From contig CAMFJT010000013.1 in assembly GCA_945957125.1 (NCBI GenBank), positions 1 through 51,264 of the forward strand: 51,264 bases of DNA, read 5' to 3'. This DNA comes from an uncultured Rhodospirillales bacterium. Lineage in GTDB: Bacteria > Pseudomonadota > Alphaproteobacteria > Reyranellales > Reyranellaceae. Shown here one piece after another: positions 16,521 to 24,418 of the stretch. Position 1 is the stretch's first letter. Every line of letters begins with the position of its first letter. The translations under genes and the position numbers were made by a program. The notes under the pieces are model-generated. The model worked only from the letters and a program-made list of their open reading frames with translations. It was not told the origin of the DNA and made no database searches.

Positions 16521-17498
16521 ATGGACGTTACGAGGCGGGCGCTCGTCGCCGGCGCGGCGGCGCTTTTGTCCGGAGCGGCGGCCGGAGCGCGAGCGGCCGG
16601 CTATCCCGAGCGGCCGATCCGACTCGTGGTGCCGTTCCCGCCCGGCGGACCGACGGACGTGGTGGGCCGGATCGTGGCGGCGCAGCTCTCGGAGGTGCTC
16701 GGCCAGCAGGTGATCGTCGACAACAAGGCCGGCGCCGGCGGCAATGTCGGCACCGATGTCGTCGCCAAATCGAAGCCGGACGGTTACACGCTGCTGCTCG
16801 GCACGGCGGCGACGCACGGCATCAACGTCTCGCTCTACCCGCATCTCGAATACGATCCGGTGAAGGACTTCTCGCCAGTCGCGCTGACCGGGCAGAACCC
16901 GATGGTGCTGCTGGTGCCACCGTCGATGCCGCCGACCCTCGACAGGCTGATCGCCAAGCTGAAGGCCGAGCCCGGCAAGTGGAGCTACGCTTCCTCCGGC
17001 AACGGCACGACCAATCATCTGGGCGGCGAGCTGTTCAAGAAACGCACCGGCGTCGACGTGGTGCACGTGCCCTATCGCGGCTCGGGTCCGGCGCTGCAGG
17101 ATCTGCTCGCCGGCAGGGTCGCCTTCATGTTCGATTCCTTCGGCACCAGCCTCGAGCACATCAAGGCCGGAAAGTTGCGGGCGCTGGGCGTGATGGCAGC
17201 CAAGCGCAGCGCCGCCGATCCCGACATTCCGACCATGGCCGAAGCCGGTCTGCCGGACTTCATCGGGGCGACGTGGAACGTCGTCGTGGCGCCCGCGGGC
17301 ACGCCATCGCCGATCGTCGAGCAATTGAACGTGGCGGTGAACAAGGCGCTCAAGGATCCGAAGACGGCGCAGCGCATGCTCCAGGCGGGCATCGATACGG
17401 TCGACGATTCGACGCCGGCCAGCACCGCCGCGTTCATCAAGTCGGAGATCGCCAAATGGCGCGAGCTGGTCAAGCTCGCCGACGCCAAGGTCGACTGA
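16521..17498 (+). CDS. Bug/TctC-family periplasmic receptor 2
   Basis: This 325-residue Bug receptor has a Tat-type signal (MDVTRRALVAGAAALLSGA). Hallmarks are LVVPFPPGGPTDVVGR, VIVDNKAGAGGNVGTD, VVHVPYRGSGPALQD and APAGTPSPIV. It is a periplasmic carboxylate-binding protein without adjacent membrane genes. A good SD (GGGAGGAAG) precedes the ATG. It follows TauD paralogue 2 and probably shares its mRNA, so it likely delivers or senses that enzyme's substrate. The downstream palindrome nest (17527-17846) separates it from the convergent peptide SBP gene. Confidence 0.92.
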   Translation: MDVTRRALVAGAAALLSGAAAGARAAGYPERPIRLVVPFPPGGPTDVVGRIVAAQLSEVLGQQVIVDNKAGAGGNVGTDVVAKSKPDGYTLLLGTAATHGINVSLYPHLEYDPVKDFSPVALTGQNPMVLLVPPSMPPTLDRLIAKLKAEPGKWSYASSGNGTTNHLGGELFKKRTGVDVVHVPYRGSGPALQDLLAGRVAFMFDSFGTSLEHIKAGKLRALGVMAAKRSAADPDIPTMAEAGLPDFIGATWNVVVAPAGTPSPIVEQLNVAVNKALKDPKTAQRMLQAGIDTVDDSTPASTAAFIKSEIAKWRELVKLADAKVD

Positions 17499-17526
17499 GG
17501 GCATCTGCGACTCCCTCCCTCTAGTG

Positions 17527-17846
17527 CGCAGGGCTGTCCGGGGAAAAAGCTGGGGTGAGCCGTCAATCCGCAGTTCCTATGGGATTCTGTTCTCCCGCTG
17601 CCGTCGAAGGACTCAGAGGTCTGAACAGGGTCGCCGCGCTTCATGCTCCTCTCCCCCGATAGGGGGAGAGGCGGGGGAGAGGGGGCGACGCGAGATGGCT
17701 GAAATCGTCGACGATGCGAAAAACAGCCGCGATGACGGGCTCGAAGGCAGCATCGCGCGCTACCCCCTCTCCCAACCTCTCCCCCTATCGGGGGAGAGGA
17801 GCATGAGCTCAGTGGCTCCCTCCGATTTTCCTCGGACAGCCCTGCG
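17527..17846. repeat. Outer inverted repeat E enclosing a family C palindrome
   Basis: CGCAGGGCTGTCC-type arms of 21 bp at 17527-17547 and 17826-17846 pair with one mismatch. Weaker pairing continues outward through CCCTCC-rich flanks for about 15 bp. The enclosed 278 bp contain the family C unit. It resembles a small element with terminal inverted repeats; no target-site duplication is evident. Confidence 0.65.
17642..17805. repeat. Palindromic repeat, family C copy 1
   Basis: Arms of 29 bp at 17642-17670 and 17777-17805 are exact reverse complements. Each contains its own hairpin (CTCTCCCCC-GATA-GGGGGAGAG). Related units lie at 49171-49266 and 51049-51141, and half a unit near 46491-46514. 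Confidence 0.85.
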
Positions 17847-17881
17847 AAGACAGGGGAGGGAACGCGCGAACGTCTTCGTCC

Positions 17882-19471
17882 CTACTTGTCCAGCCAGATG
17901 TCTTCGTAGCGGAAGCCGTTGTAGACGCTGTTCACGTTGGCGACGTAGCCCTTCACGTAGGGGTGCATGCAGATCGCGGCGCGGTTCCACATGATCACGG
18001 GGCGGGCATTGTCCTCGAGCAGCTTGCGGTCGATCTCCCATACGAGCTTCTTGCGCTCGGCCGCGTCGGTCATGGCCGACTGCTTTTCCATCAGCGTCTC
18101 GATCTCGGGATTGCAGTAGCCGGTGTAGTTGCGGTCCGACTTGCAGGAGAAGTTCTCGAAGAAGTTCTGGTCGGGGTCGTCGACGCCGTTGCCGGTGGTG
18201 TTGAGGCCGACCGAATACTGCTTGCGCCCGACCTTGGTGAACCACTGCGCCGTCTCGATGATCTCGACATCGGCGTCGATCCAGATCTCCTTGAGCTGGC
18301 CGGCCAGGATCACCGCCGGATCCTTGTAGAGCGAGATGCCGCGCGTCGAGACCTTGAGCGCGAGATGCTTGTCCGGGCCATAGCCGGCCTTCTTCATCAG
18401 CTCGCGCGCCTGCTCGCGGTTCTTCGCCACGTCCGGCCCGTAGCCGGGGACGGACATGAACATCTCCTTCGGCAGGCCCCACACGCCGTCGGTCGGCGGC
18501 TGCATCGTGCCGCCGAGCTCGGCGTCGCCCTGGTTCAGGATATCGACGAACGCCTTGCGGTCCATGGCGAGGTTCAGGGCCAGGCGCAGGTCGGGATTGT
18601 CGAACGGCGGCGCGTCGCGGTTCAGGATCAGGTTGGTGCTGTTGTTCATCGACGTGACCTGGCACTGCGCCGCCGGAAGCTGCGTCTTGATGTCCTTCAG
18701 CAGCGGGATCGTCACCTCCCACGGGAAGACGATGTCGAAGCGGCCGGATACGAAGCTCAGCATCGCGGTGCCGCGATTGGGCACGATCGTGTACTCGATG
18801 CCGTCGAGGTACGGCTTGCCCTTCTTCCAGTAGTCGGTGTTGCGCGTGACCTTGATGCCTTCGTTCTGCTTGAACTCGACGAACTTGAACGGGCCGGTGC
18901 CGACCGGCTTGACGCGCATCTGCGCCGCCGGCACGTGGCAGGGGTACATCGGCGAGTAGCCCGAGGCGAGCAGCGAGGGCAGCGACGGCTGCGGCCGATG
19001 GAGATGGATCGTCACCTCGTAGTCGCCGTCGGCGGTGACCCGGTCGACGTTGCTGTACCAGGTCTTGCGCGGGTTGGCGCGCAGCTTGTCGTCGCCCTTG
19101 CCGGTCAGCAGGTCGAAGGTGCAGACCACGTCCTTGGCCGTGAAGGGCTTGCCGTCATGCCACTTCACGCCTTCCTGCAGCTTGAAGGTCAGGTGCTTGC
19201 CGTCACCGTCCCACGCCCACGACTTCGCGAGATCGGGCACGATCGATTGCGGGCTGTTCTGCGCCACCGTCTGGTCGTAGACGACCAGGTTGTTGAAAAC
19301 GCCCATCATCGGGATGACCGTCGAATTGGTCGACGATTCGTGGATCGAGAGGGTCGGCGGATTGTCGCGATGGTACATCTTGAGGATGCCGCCGCTCTTC
19401 TGGGCAAGCGCCAGCCCGCTCGGGCCGACGAGGGCAGCCAGGAGGGCGCCCCCCAACAACATTGGACGCAT
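17882..19471 (-). CDS. Peptide/opine-type ABC substrate-binding protein (SBP family 5)
   Basis: This 529-residue periplasmic binding protein has a Sec signal (MRPMLLGGALLAALVGPSG...ALAQ). The body fits SBP_bac_5 (DppA/OppA-like): LTFKLQEGVKWHDGKPFTAKDVVCTF around residue 95, VNRDAPPFDNPDLRLALN-like central segment and YNGFRYEDIWLDK at the end. Family ligands are peptides, nickel, opines or glutathione. No permease or ATPase of this type is adjacent, so it is an orphan receptor here. It diverges from the system 2 SBP with 134 bp between starts. Confidence 0.9.
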   Translation of the reverse strand: MRPMLLGGALLAALVGPSGLALAQKSGGILKMYHRDNPPTLSIHESSTNSTVIPMMGVFNNLVVYDQTVAQNSPQSIVPDLAKSWAWDGDGKHLTFKLQEGVKWHDGKPFTAKDVVCTFDLLTGKGDDKLRANPRKTWYSNVDRVTADGDYEVTIHLHRPQPSLPSLLASGYSPMYPCHVPAAQMRVKPVGTGPFKFVEFKQNEGIKVTRNTDYWKKGKPYLDGIEYTIVPNRGTAMLSFVSGRFDIVFPWEVTIPLLKDIKTQLPAAQCQVTSMNNSTNLILNRDAPPFDNPDLRLALNLAMDRKAFVDILNQGDAELGGTMQPPTDGVWGLPKEMFMSVPGYGPDVAKNREQARELMKKAGYGPDKHLALKVSTRGISLYKDPAVILAGQLKEIWIDADVEIIETAQWFTKVGRKQYSVGLNTTGNGVDDPDQNFFENFSCKSDRNYTGYCNPEIETLMEKQSAMTDAAERKKLVWEIDRKLLEDNARPVIMWNRAAICMHPYVKGYVANVNSVYNGFRYEDIWLDK

Positions 19472-19605
19472 GGATATTCCCTTCCCTGATTGCGCCGCAT
19501 GTCACCCGCAAATGGCGCTGCGGCATCGTTGCGGCGACATTCTACATTGCCCGTCCCCAGGCGACAGGTTCAAATCGTCGCCGCGCCGCAACAAGGGAAG
19601 CGTTG

Positions 19606-20616
19606 ATGAAGATCTCGAAGATTCGCTGGCTGGTGACGCTGGCGTCACTGATCGTGGCGCTGGGCGCCGGCGGCGCGGCGCAGGCGCAGAAGAAGCTGGT
19701 CGTCTATACCTCCAACGAGAGCACGCTGAACGATCTGGTGTTCGGCGCTTTCAAGAAGGAGACGGGCATCGAGGTCGAGCCGGTCGTGGCGGGATCGGGC
19801 GTGGTGGTCCGCCGCCTGCAGGCCGAGAAGGCCCGGCCGCTGGGCGACATCGTCTGGGGCGTCAGCCGCTCGCTGCTGCAGACCAACAAGGCGCTGTTCG
19901 AGCCCTATGCTTCGAAGAACAAGGACGCCACGCCGGCGCAGTACCGCGATCCGGACGACCTGTGGATCGGCAACAACCTCCATCTGCTGGTCGTCCTGCA
20001 GAATACGAAGCTCGTGCCGGCGGACCAGGGGCCGAAGAGCTGGGCCGACCTGCTCGATCCGAAGTGGAAGGGCAAGATCGCCTTCACCGATCCGGCCAAC
20101 TCGGGCTCCGCCTATGCGACCGTGACCATGCTGGTCGACCTGTGGGGCGGCGGCGATGCCGGCTGGAAGAAGGTGGGTGAGCTGTTCCGGAACCTCAAGG
20201 TTCTGAACCGCTCGTCGCTGGTCTTCCAGGGCGTGGGCAACGGCGAATATCCGCTCGGCATCTCCTTGGAATATGCCGGTCCGATGTGGGCGGCCGGCGG
20301 CGCGCCGGTGAAGGTGGTCTATCCCGCGGACGGCACGACCGCTTCGATGGAGGGCGTGGCGATCGTCAAAGGCGGCCCGAACCCTGAGTCCGCCAGGGCG
20401 TTCGTCGACTACGTCAACCGCAAGGACGTGCGCGAGATGATCCTCAAGGCGACCTTCCGTCGTCCGACCCGCGGCGACGTCGACCTCTCGGCGCTGCCGG
20501 GCGGCATGCCGCCACTCTCGGCGGTGAAGATGCTCGCGTACGACGAGGACGGCTGGACGGAGAAGCGCACCAAGACGCTGGAGAGGATCAAGGACCTGAT
20601 CCAGGACTCGCGCTGA
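19606..20616 (+). CDS. ABC importer substrate-binding protein (iron/polyamine type), system 2
   Basis: This 336-residue periplasmic protein has a Sec signal (MKISKIRWLVTLASLIVALGAGGAAQAQ cleaved near residue 28). The mature start KLVVYTSNESTLNDLVFGAFKKETGIEVE is typical of AfuA/FbpA-like proteins. GGGAAG precedes the ATG. The ATPase and permease follow in the order SBP-ATPase-permease, with a 114-bp family B palindrome between SBP and ATPase genes. The ligand is unknown; ferric iron, polyamine or a phosphonate are family options. Confidence 0.9.
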   Translation: MKISKIRWLVTLASLIVALGAGGAAQAQKKLVVYTSNESTLNDLVFGAFKKETGIEVEPVVAGSGVVVRRLQAEKARPLGDIVWGVSRSLLQTNKALFEPYASKNKDATPAQYRDPDDLWIGNNLHLLVVLQNTKLVPADQGPKSWADLLDPKWKGKIAFTDPANSGSAYATVTMLVDLWGGGDAGWKKVGELFRNLKVLNRSSLVFQGVGNGEYPLGISLEYAGPMWAAGGAPVKVVYPADGTTASMEGVAIVKGGPNPESARAFVDYVNRKDVREMILKATFRRPTRGDVDLSALPGGMPPLSAVKMLAYDEDGWTEKRTKTLERIKDLIQDSR

Positions 20617-20623
20617 TGAAATC

Positions 20624-20737
20624 CCGTCGTCCCGAGCGGAGCGCAGCGAAGTCGAGGGACCTGTTCATGCCGCTGCCAGCCAAAGAGAAGGTCCCTCCAC
20701 TTCGCCTCGCTGCGCTCGGCTCCGGTCGGGACGACGG
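20624..20737. repeat. Palindromic repeat, family B copy 2, inside an ABC operon
   Basis: It shares the family B arms, from CCGTCGTCCCGAGCGGAGCG to CGGGACGACGG. It starts 8 bp after the SBP stop and ends 3 bp before the ATPase ATG. The GGAG serving as the ATPase ribosome-binding site (20736-20739) is partly made of the repeat's last bases. Confidence 0.85.
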
Positions 20738-20740
20738 AGC

Positions 20741-21733
20741 ATGACCGACATCGTCATCGCGGGCGTCTCCCGCAGCTTCGGGACGGTGCGCGCCGTCGAC
20801 GCCGTCGACCTCACGGTCGCGGAGGGCGAGTTCTTCACGCTGCTGGGGCCGTCGGGCTGCGGCAAGACCACGCTGCTGCGCATGATCGCCGGCTTCTGCG
20901 AGCTCGACAGCGGCGAGATCCGTTTCGGCGAGCATCGGATCGACCGGCTGTCGGCGCATCGCCGCGACATCGGCATGGTGTTCCAGAACTACGCGGTGTT
21001 CCCCAACCTCACGGTCGAGGGCAACGTCGCCTACGGGCTCAAGGCCCGGCGCATCCCGCCGGACGAGGCGGCCCGCCAGGTCGACGAAGCCCTGGCGCTG
21101 GTCCAGCTCGCGGGCTACGGCGAGCGCAAGCCGCATGAGCTGTCGGGCGGGCAGCTCCAGCGCGTCGCCATCGCGCGGGCGCTGGTGATCCGCCCGCAGG
21201 TGCTCTTGTTCGACGAGCCGCTGAGCAACCTCGATGCGCGGCTGCGGGTCAGCATGCGGGCCGAGATCCGCGCGCTCCAGAAGTCGCTCGGCATCACCGC
21301 GATCTACGTCACCCACGACCAGGAGGAGGCGATGTCGGTGTCCGACCGCATCGCCCTGATGAACGCGGGCCGGCTCGAGCAGGTCGGCCCCCCGGCCGAG
21401 ATCTACCGCCATCCCGCCTCGCGTTTCGCGGCGGAGTTCATGGGCACGACCAACCTGGTCAAGGCCACGGCGCTCGGATTGGCCGCGCCGGTCTGGGTGT
21501 CGCTTCGTCCGGAAGCCCTGCGCTTCGCGGAGGAAGCGCCGGCCGGCTGGCAGCGGATCGCAGCGACTGTCACGCGCATCGAGATGCTGGGGCCGATCAC
21601 GCGTATCGACTCGACGCTCGCCAACGGCACGCCGATCCGCATGGCGCTCCTCGACGCGCCGCATCAGGCACTGGCGGCCGGCGCCGCCGTCTCGCTGGCC
21701 TTCGATACGGCACGGTTGACGGTCCTGCCGTGA
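20741..21733 (+). CDS. ABC importer ATP-binding protein (PotA/FbpC type), system 2
   Basis: This 330-residue ATPase has Walker A GPSGCGKTTL, Q-loop MVFQNYAVFPNL, signature LSGGQLQRVAIARA, Walker B VLLFDEPLSNLD and H-loop VTHDQEEAM. The C-terminal 90 residues form a TOBE-type domain. It energises the adjacent permease. Its TGA overlaps the permease GTG (21730-21733). It is homologous to the system 1 ATPase but stands second rather than last in its operon. Confidence 0.93.
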   Translation: MTDIVIAGVSRSFGTVRAVDAVDLTVAEGEFFTLLGPSGCGKTTLLRMIAGFCELDSGEIRFGEHRIDRLSAHRRDIGMVFQNYAVFPNLTVEGNVAYGLKARRIPPDEAARQVDEALALVQLAGYGERKPHELSGGQLQRVAIARALVIRPQVLLFDEPLSNLDARLRVSMRAEIRALQKSLGITAIYVTHDQEEAMSVSDRIALMNAGRLEQVGPPAEIYRHPASRFAAEFMGTTNLVKATALGLAAPVWVSLRPEALRFAEEAPAGWQRIAATVTRIEMLGPITRIDSTLANGTPIRMALLDAPHQALAAGAAVSLAFDTARLTVLP

Positions 21734-23382
21734 GGCTCGCGATCCCGCACCGGCAGCGCCTGCCGCTGGCGATCGCGGCGCTCGGCCTGCTGTTCCTCGG
21801 CGTGTTCCTGCTCTACCCGCTGGCCAACGTGTTCGGCGCGAGCCTGCTCGATTCGGAAGGGCAGTCCTTCACCTTCGCGAACTACACCAAGATGCTGGGC
21901 CGGCCGTTCTACCGCGCCGCCATCGTCAACACGCTCGGCATCGGCGCGGCCGCCACGGCGATCACCACGCTGCTCGCCGTGCCGCTCGCCTTCGCGCTCG
22001 CCCGCCTGCCGATCCCGGGCAAGGCGGCGATCCTGGCGCTGGCCGCCATGCCGCTGGTGCTGCCGTCCTTCGTCAGCGCCTACGCCATCGTCCTGCTGTT
22101 GGGCAATTCCGGCATCGTCACCGCGGCATTGCGCGAGATCGGCATCGACATCGGGTCGATCTATGGCGCGGGCGGCATCGTGCTGGTCTACACGCTGACC
22201 CTCTATCCCTACGTGCTGCTGCCGACGGTCGCCGCCTTCAAGGCGGTCGACGTGTCGATGGAGGAGGCCGCGCAGGGGCTCGGCTCCTCGCCCGGTCGCG
22301 CGGTGCGCACGGTGATCCTGCCGATCGTGCTGCCCGCCATCCTGGCGGGCGCGCTGCTGGTCTTCATCGAGACGCTGGAGAATTTCGGCGTGCCGTTCGT
22401 GCTGGCCGAGGACCTGCCGATCTTCGCCGTCGAGGCCTTCAAGCTGTTCATCGGCGAGACCGCGCCCAATCCCGCCTCCGCCGGTGTGCTCGCGACCCTG
22501 CTGATCCTGACGACCGTGCTGGTGCTACTCATCCAGCGCCGCTTCCTCGCCTCGCGTCGTTTCGCGACCAACGCGCGGCAGGCGCCGCCGATCCTGAAGA
22601 TCGGTCCGGCCTTCCGGCTGCTCGCGACGCTCTATTGCTGGGCGATCGTGCTGCTGGCGCTGGTGCCGTTCTTCGCCATCGTCGTGCTGTCGTTCCTCGA
22701 ATTCCGCGGCCCCGTGCTGCACGGCAATTTCAGCCTCGCGAACTTCGCGACCCTGTTCAGCCGCGACCTGCGTCCGCTCGCCAATACCCTGGCCTTCGCC
22801 TCTGCGGCGGCGCTGTGCGTGACCCTGATCGGCGTGCCGGTCGGCTATGTCGTGACCCGCTACAGGTCGGGCGTGGCCACGCTGCTCGACGTGGTGGCGA
22901 CCCTGCCGTTCGCCGTGGCCGGCACCGTGCTCGCCATCGGCTTCGTCGTGTCGTTCAATTCCGGCCCGGTGATCCTGACCGGCGGGCCGCTGATCCTCGT
23001 GCTCGCCTACACCGTCCGCAAGGTGCCGTTTGCGGTGCGTTCGGCCAGCGCGATCGTGCACCAGATCGACCCCTCCCTCGAAGAGGCTTCGATCAGCCTC
23101 GGCCGCTCGCCGTTGCAGACCTTCGTGCGCATCGTCGTGCCGCTGATGCTGGGCGGTATCCTGAGCGGCGTGGTGCTGACCTGGGTGACGGTGGCCTCCG
23201 AGCTCAGCGCGACGGTCGTGCTCTACAGCGGCCCGTGGCGCACCATGACGGTGGTGATGTTCCAGGCGCTCGAAGGCGGCGGCGCCGGCATCGCGACGGC
23301 AGCGGCCTCGACCCTGATCGTGGTGACCTTGATCCCGGTCGCGCTTCTCTATCGCCTGCTTCGCCGCTACGAGTTGGGATGA
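21730..23382 (+). CDS. ABC importer permease, fused two-domain (FbpB-like), system 2
   Basis: This is a 550-residue inner-membrane protein with two permease halves. The coupling loops are EEAAQGLGSSPGRAVRTVILPI and EEASISLGRSPLQTFVRIVVPL. About twelve hydrophobic segments are visible. The GTG start overlaps the ATPase stop by 4 bp. The Bug receptor follows 24 bp after its end and could be co-transcribed. Confidence 0.92.
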   Translation: MRLAIPHRQRLPLAIAALGLLFLGVFLLYPLANVFGASLLDSEGQSFTFANYTKMLGRPFYRAAIVNTLGIGAAATAITTLLAVPLAFALARLPIPGKAAILALAAMPLVLPSFVSAYAIVLLLGNSGIVTAALREIGIDIGSIYGAGGIVLVYTLTLYPYVLLPTVAAFKAVDVSMEEAAQGLGSSPGRAVRTVILPIVLPAILAGALLVFIETLENFGVPFVLAEDLPIFAVEAFKLFIGETAPNPASAGVLATLLILTTVLVLLIQRRFLASRRFATNARQAPPILKIGPAFRLLATLYCWAIVLLALVPFFAIVVLSFLEFRGPVLHGNFSLANFATLFSRDLRPLANTLAFASAAALCVTLIGVPVGYVVTRYRSGVATLLDVVATLPFAVAGTVLAIGFVVSFNSGPVILTGGPLILVLAYTVRKVPFAVRSASAIVHQIDPSLEEASISLGRSPLQTFVRIVVPLMLGGILSGVVLTWVTVASELSATVVLYSGPWRTMTVVMFQALEGGGAGIATAAASTLIVVTLIPVALLYRLLRRYELG

Positions 23383-23406
23383 CGGGCAAGACGAAGGGAG
23401 GAAAGA

Positions 23407-24384
23407 ATGATGGACATGGCGATCGACCGCCGCGGCTTCGTCGGTGGAGGCGTGATCCTGATGGCAGCGGGCCGATCGTGGGCCGCCGAGCCATGGCCGA
23501 CCAAGCCGGTGCGCTGGGTCGTGCCCTATCCGGCAGGCGCCTTCACCGACGCGGCGGCAAGGGTGATCGGCAAGCGGCTGGGCGAGCGGCTCGGCCAGCA
23601 GTTCGTCATCGACAACAAGACCGGCGCGGGCTCCAACATCGGCACCGAGATCGTGGCGCACGCGCCGCCCGACGGTCACACGCTGCTGTTCGTCAGCACC
23701 GCCAACGTGATCAACACCTCGCTCTACAAGACGCTGCCGTTCGATTTCCGGCGCGATATCGTGCCGGTCGCGGGCCTCGTGCGCATGCCGCAGCTCATCG
23801 TCGTCAATCCGCAGGTGCCGGCGCGGACCACGGCGGAGTTCATCGCCTGGTGCAAGGCCAACCCCGGCAAGGTCAACATGGCCTCCGCCGGCATCGGCAC
23901 GGGCAATCACCTCGCCGGCGAGATCTTCCAGTCGATGACCGGAACGAAGCTTACCCATGTGCCCTACCGCGGCACGGCGCCGGCCATGGCCGACCTGATC
24001 GCGGGCCAGGTCCAGGTGATCTTCGACAATGTCGCCACCTCGCTCGAGCATGTCCGGGCCGGGAAGATCCGGGCGATCGCCACCACCACGCTCACCCGGC
24101 TCGCCGTGCTGCCGGACGTGCCGCCGGTGGCCGACACGGTCCCGGGCTACGAGGCGATCTCGTTCTACGGCGTCGGCGCGCCGGCCGGTACGCCTGCCGA
24201 GATCGTCGACAAGCTCAACCGCGAGATAAACCTCGCCATGGCGGATCCGGAAATCGCGGCCTTTTTCAACGGCCTGGGCACGATCGTCGCGACCGGCTCG
24301 GCGGTGGATTTCGGCCGGTTGATGGATGCCGAGGGGGCCAAGTGGGCCACTGCGGTCAAAACGTCCGGCGCAGCGCTCGAATAG
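23407..24384 (+). CDS. Bug/TctC-family periplasmic receptor 3
   Basis: This 325-residue Bug receptor has a Tat-like signal (DRRGFVGGGVILMAAG). Motifs are WVVPYPAGAFTDAAAR, FVIDNKTGAGSNIGTE, LTHVPYRGTAPAMAD and GAPAGTPAEIV. An ATG two codons later is also possible; GGGAGGAAAG lies upstream. It follows the system 2 permease closely, an unusual pairing of a TTT-type receptor with an ABC operon. The two may serve the same nutrient, or simply be neighbours. Confidence 0.92.
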   Translation: MMDMAIDRRGFVGGGVILMAAGRSWAAEPWPTKPVRWVVPYPAGAFTDAAARVIGKRLGERLGQQFVIDNKTGAGSNIGTEIVAHAPPDGHTLLFVSTANVINTSLYKTLPFDFRRDIVPVAGLVRMPQLIVVNPQVPARTTAEFIAWCKANPGKVNMASAGIGTGNHLAGEIFQSMTGTKLTHVPYRGTAPAMADLIAGQVQVIFDNVATSLEHVRAGKIRAIATTTLTRLAVLPDVPPVADTVPGYEAISFYGVGAPAGTPAEIVDKLNREINLAMADPEIAAFFNGLGTIVATGSAVDFGRLMDAEGAKWATAVKTSGAALE

Positions 24385-24418
24385 AGAACCTCTGCGGCTC
24401 GGCAACGTTGTGCTCGGC

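Larger units (their letters stand above)
17499..17881. other. Long intergenic region occupied by nested palindromes
   Basis: This is the only gap over 300 bp. I see no coding sequence in it. It is filled by an outer inverted repeat (17527-17547 with 17826-17846) and an inner family C palindrome (17642-17805). Confidence 0.6.

Noticed and set aside
15396-17504. 702-residue open frame antisense to the TauD and Bug genes
   Set aside because: It runs across two well-supported genes and their gap, with low-complexity composition and no domain.
17642-17805. CRISPR-like or tandem repeat array
   Set aside because: The repeats are single inverted pairs, not evenly spaced direct repeats with spacers.
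24326-24418. Longer start for the AsmA protein
   Set aside because: It would overlap the Bug gene and place about 30 polar residues ahead of the membrane anchor.
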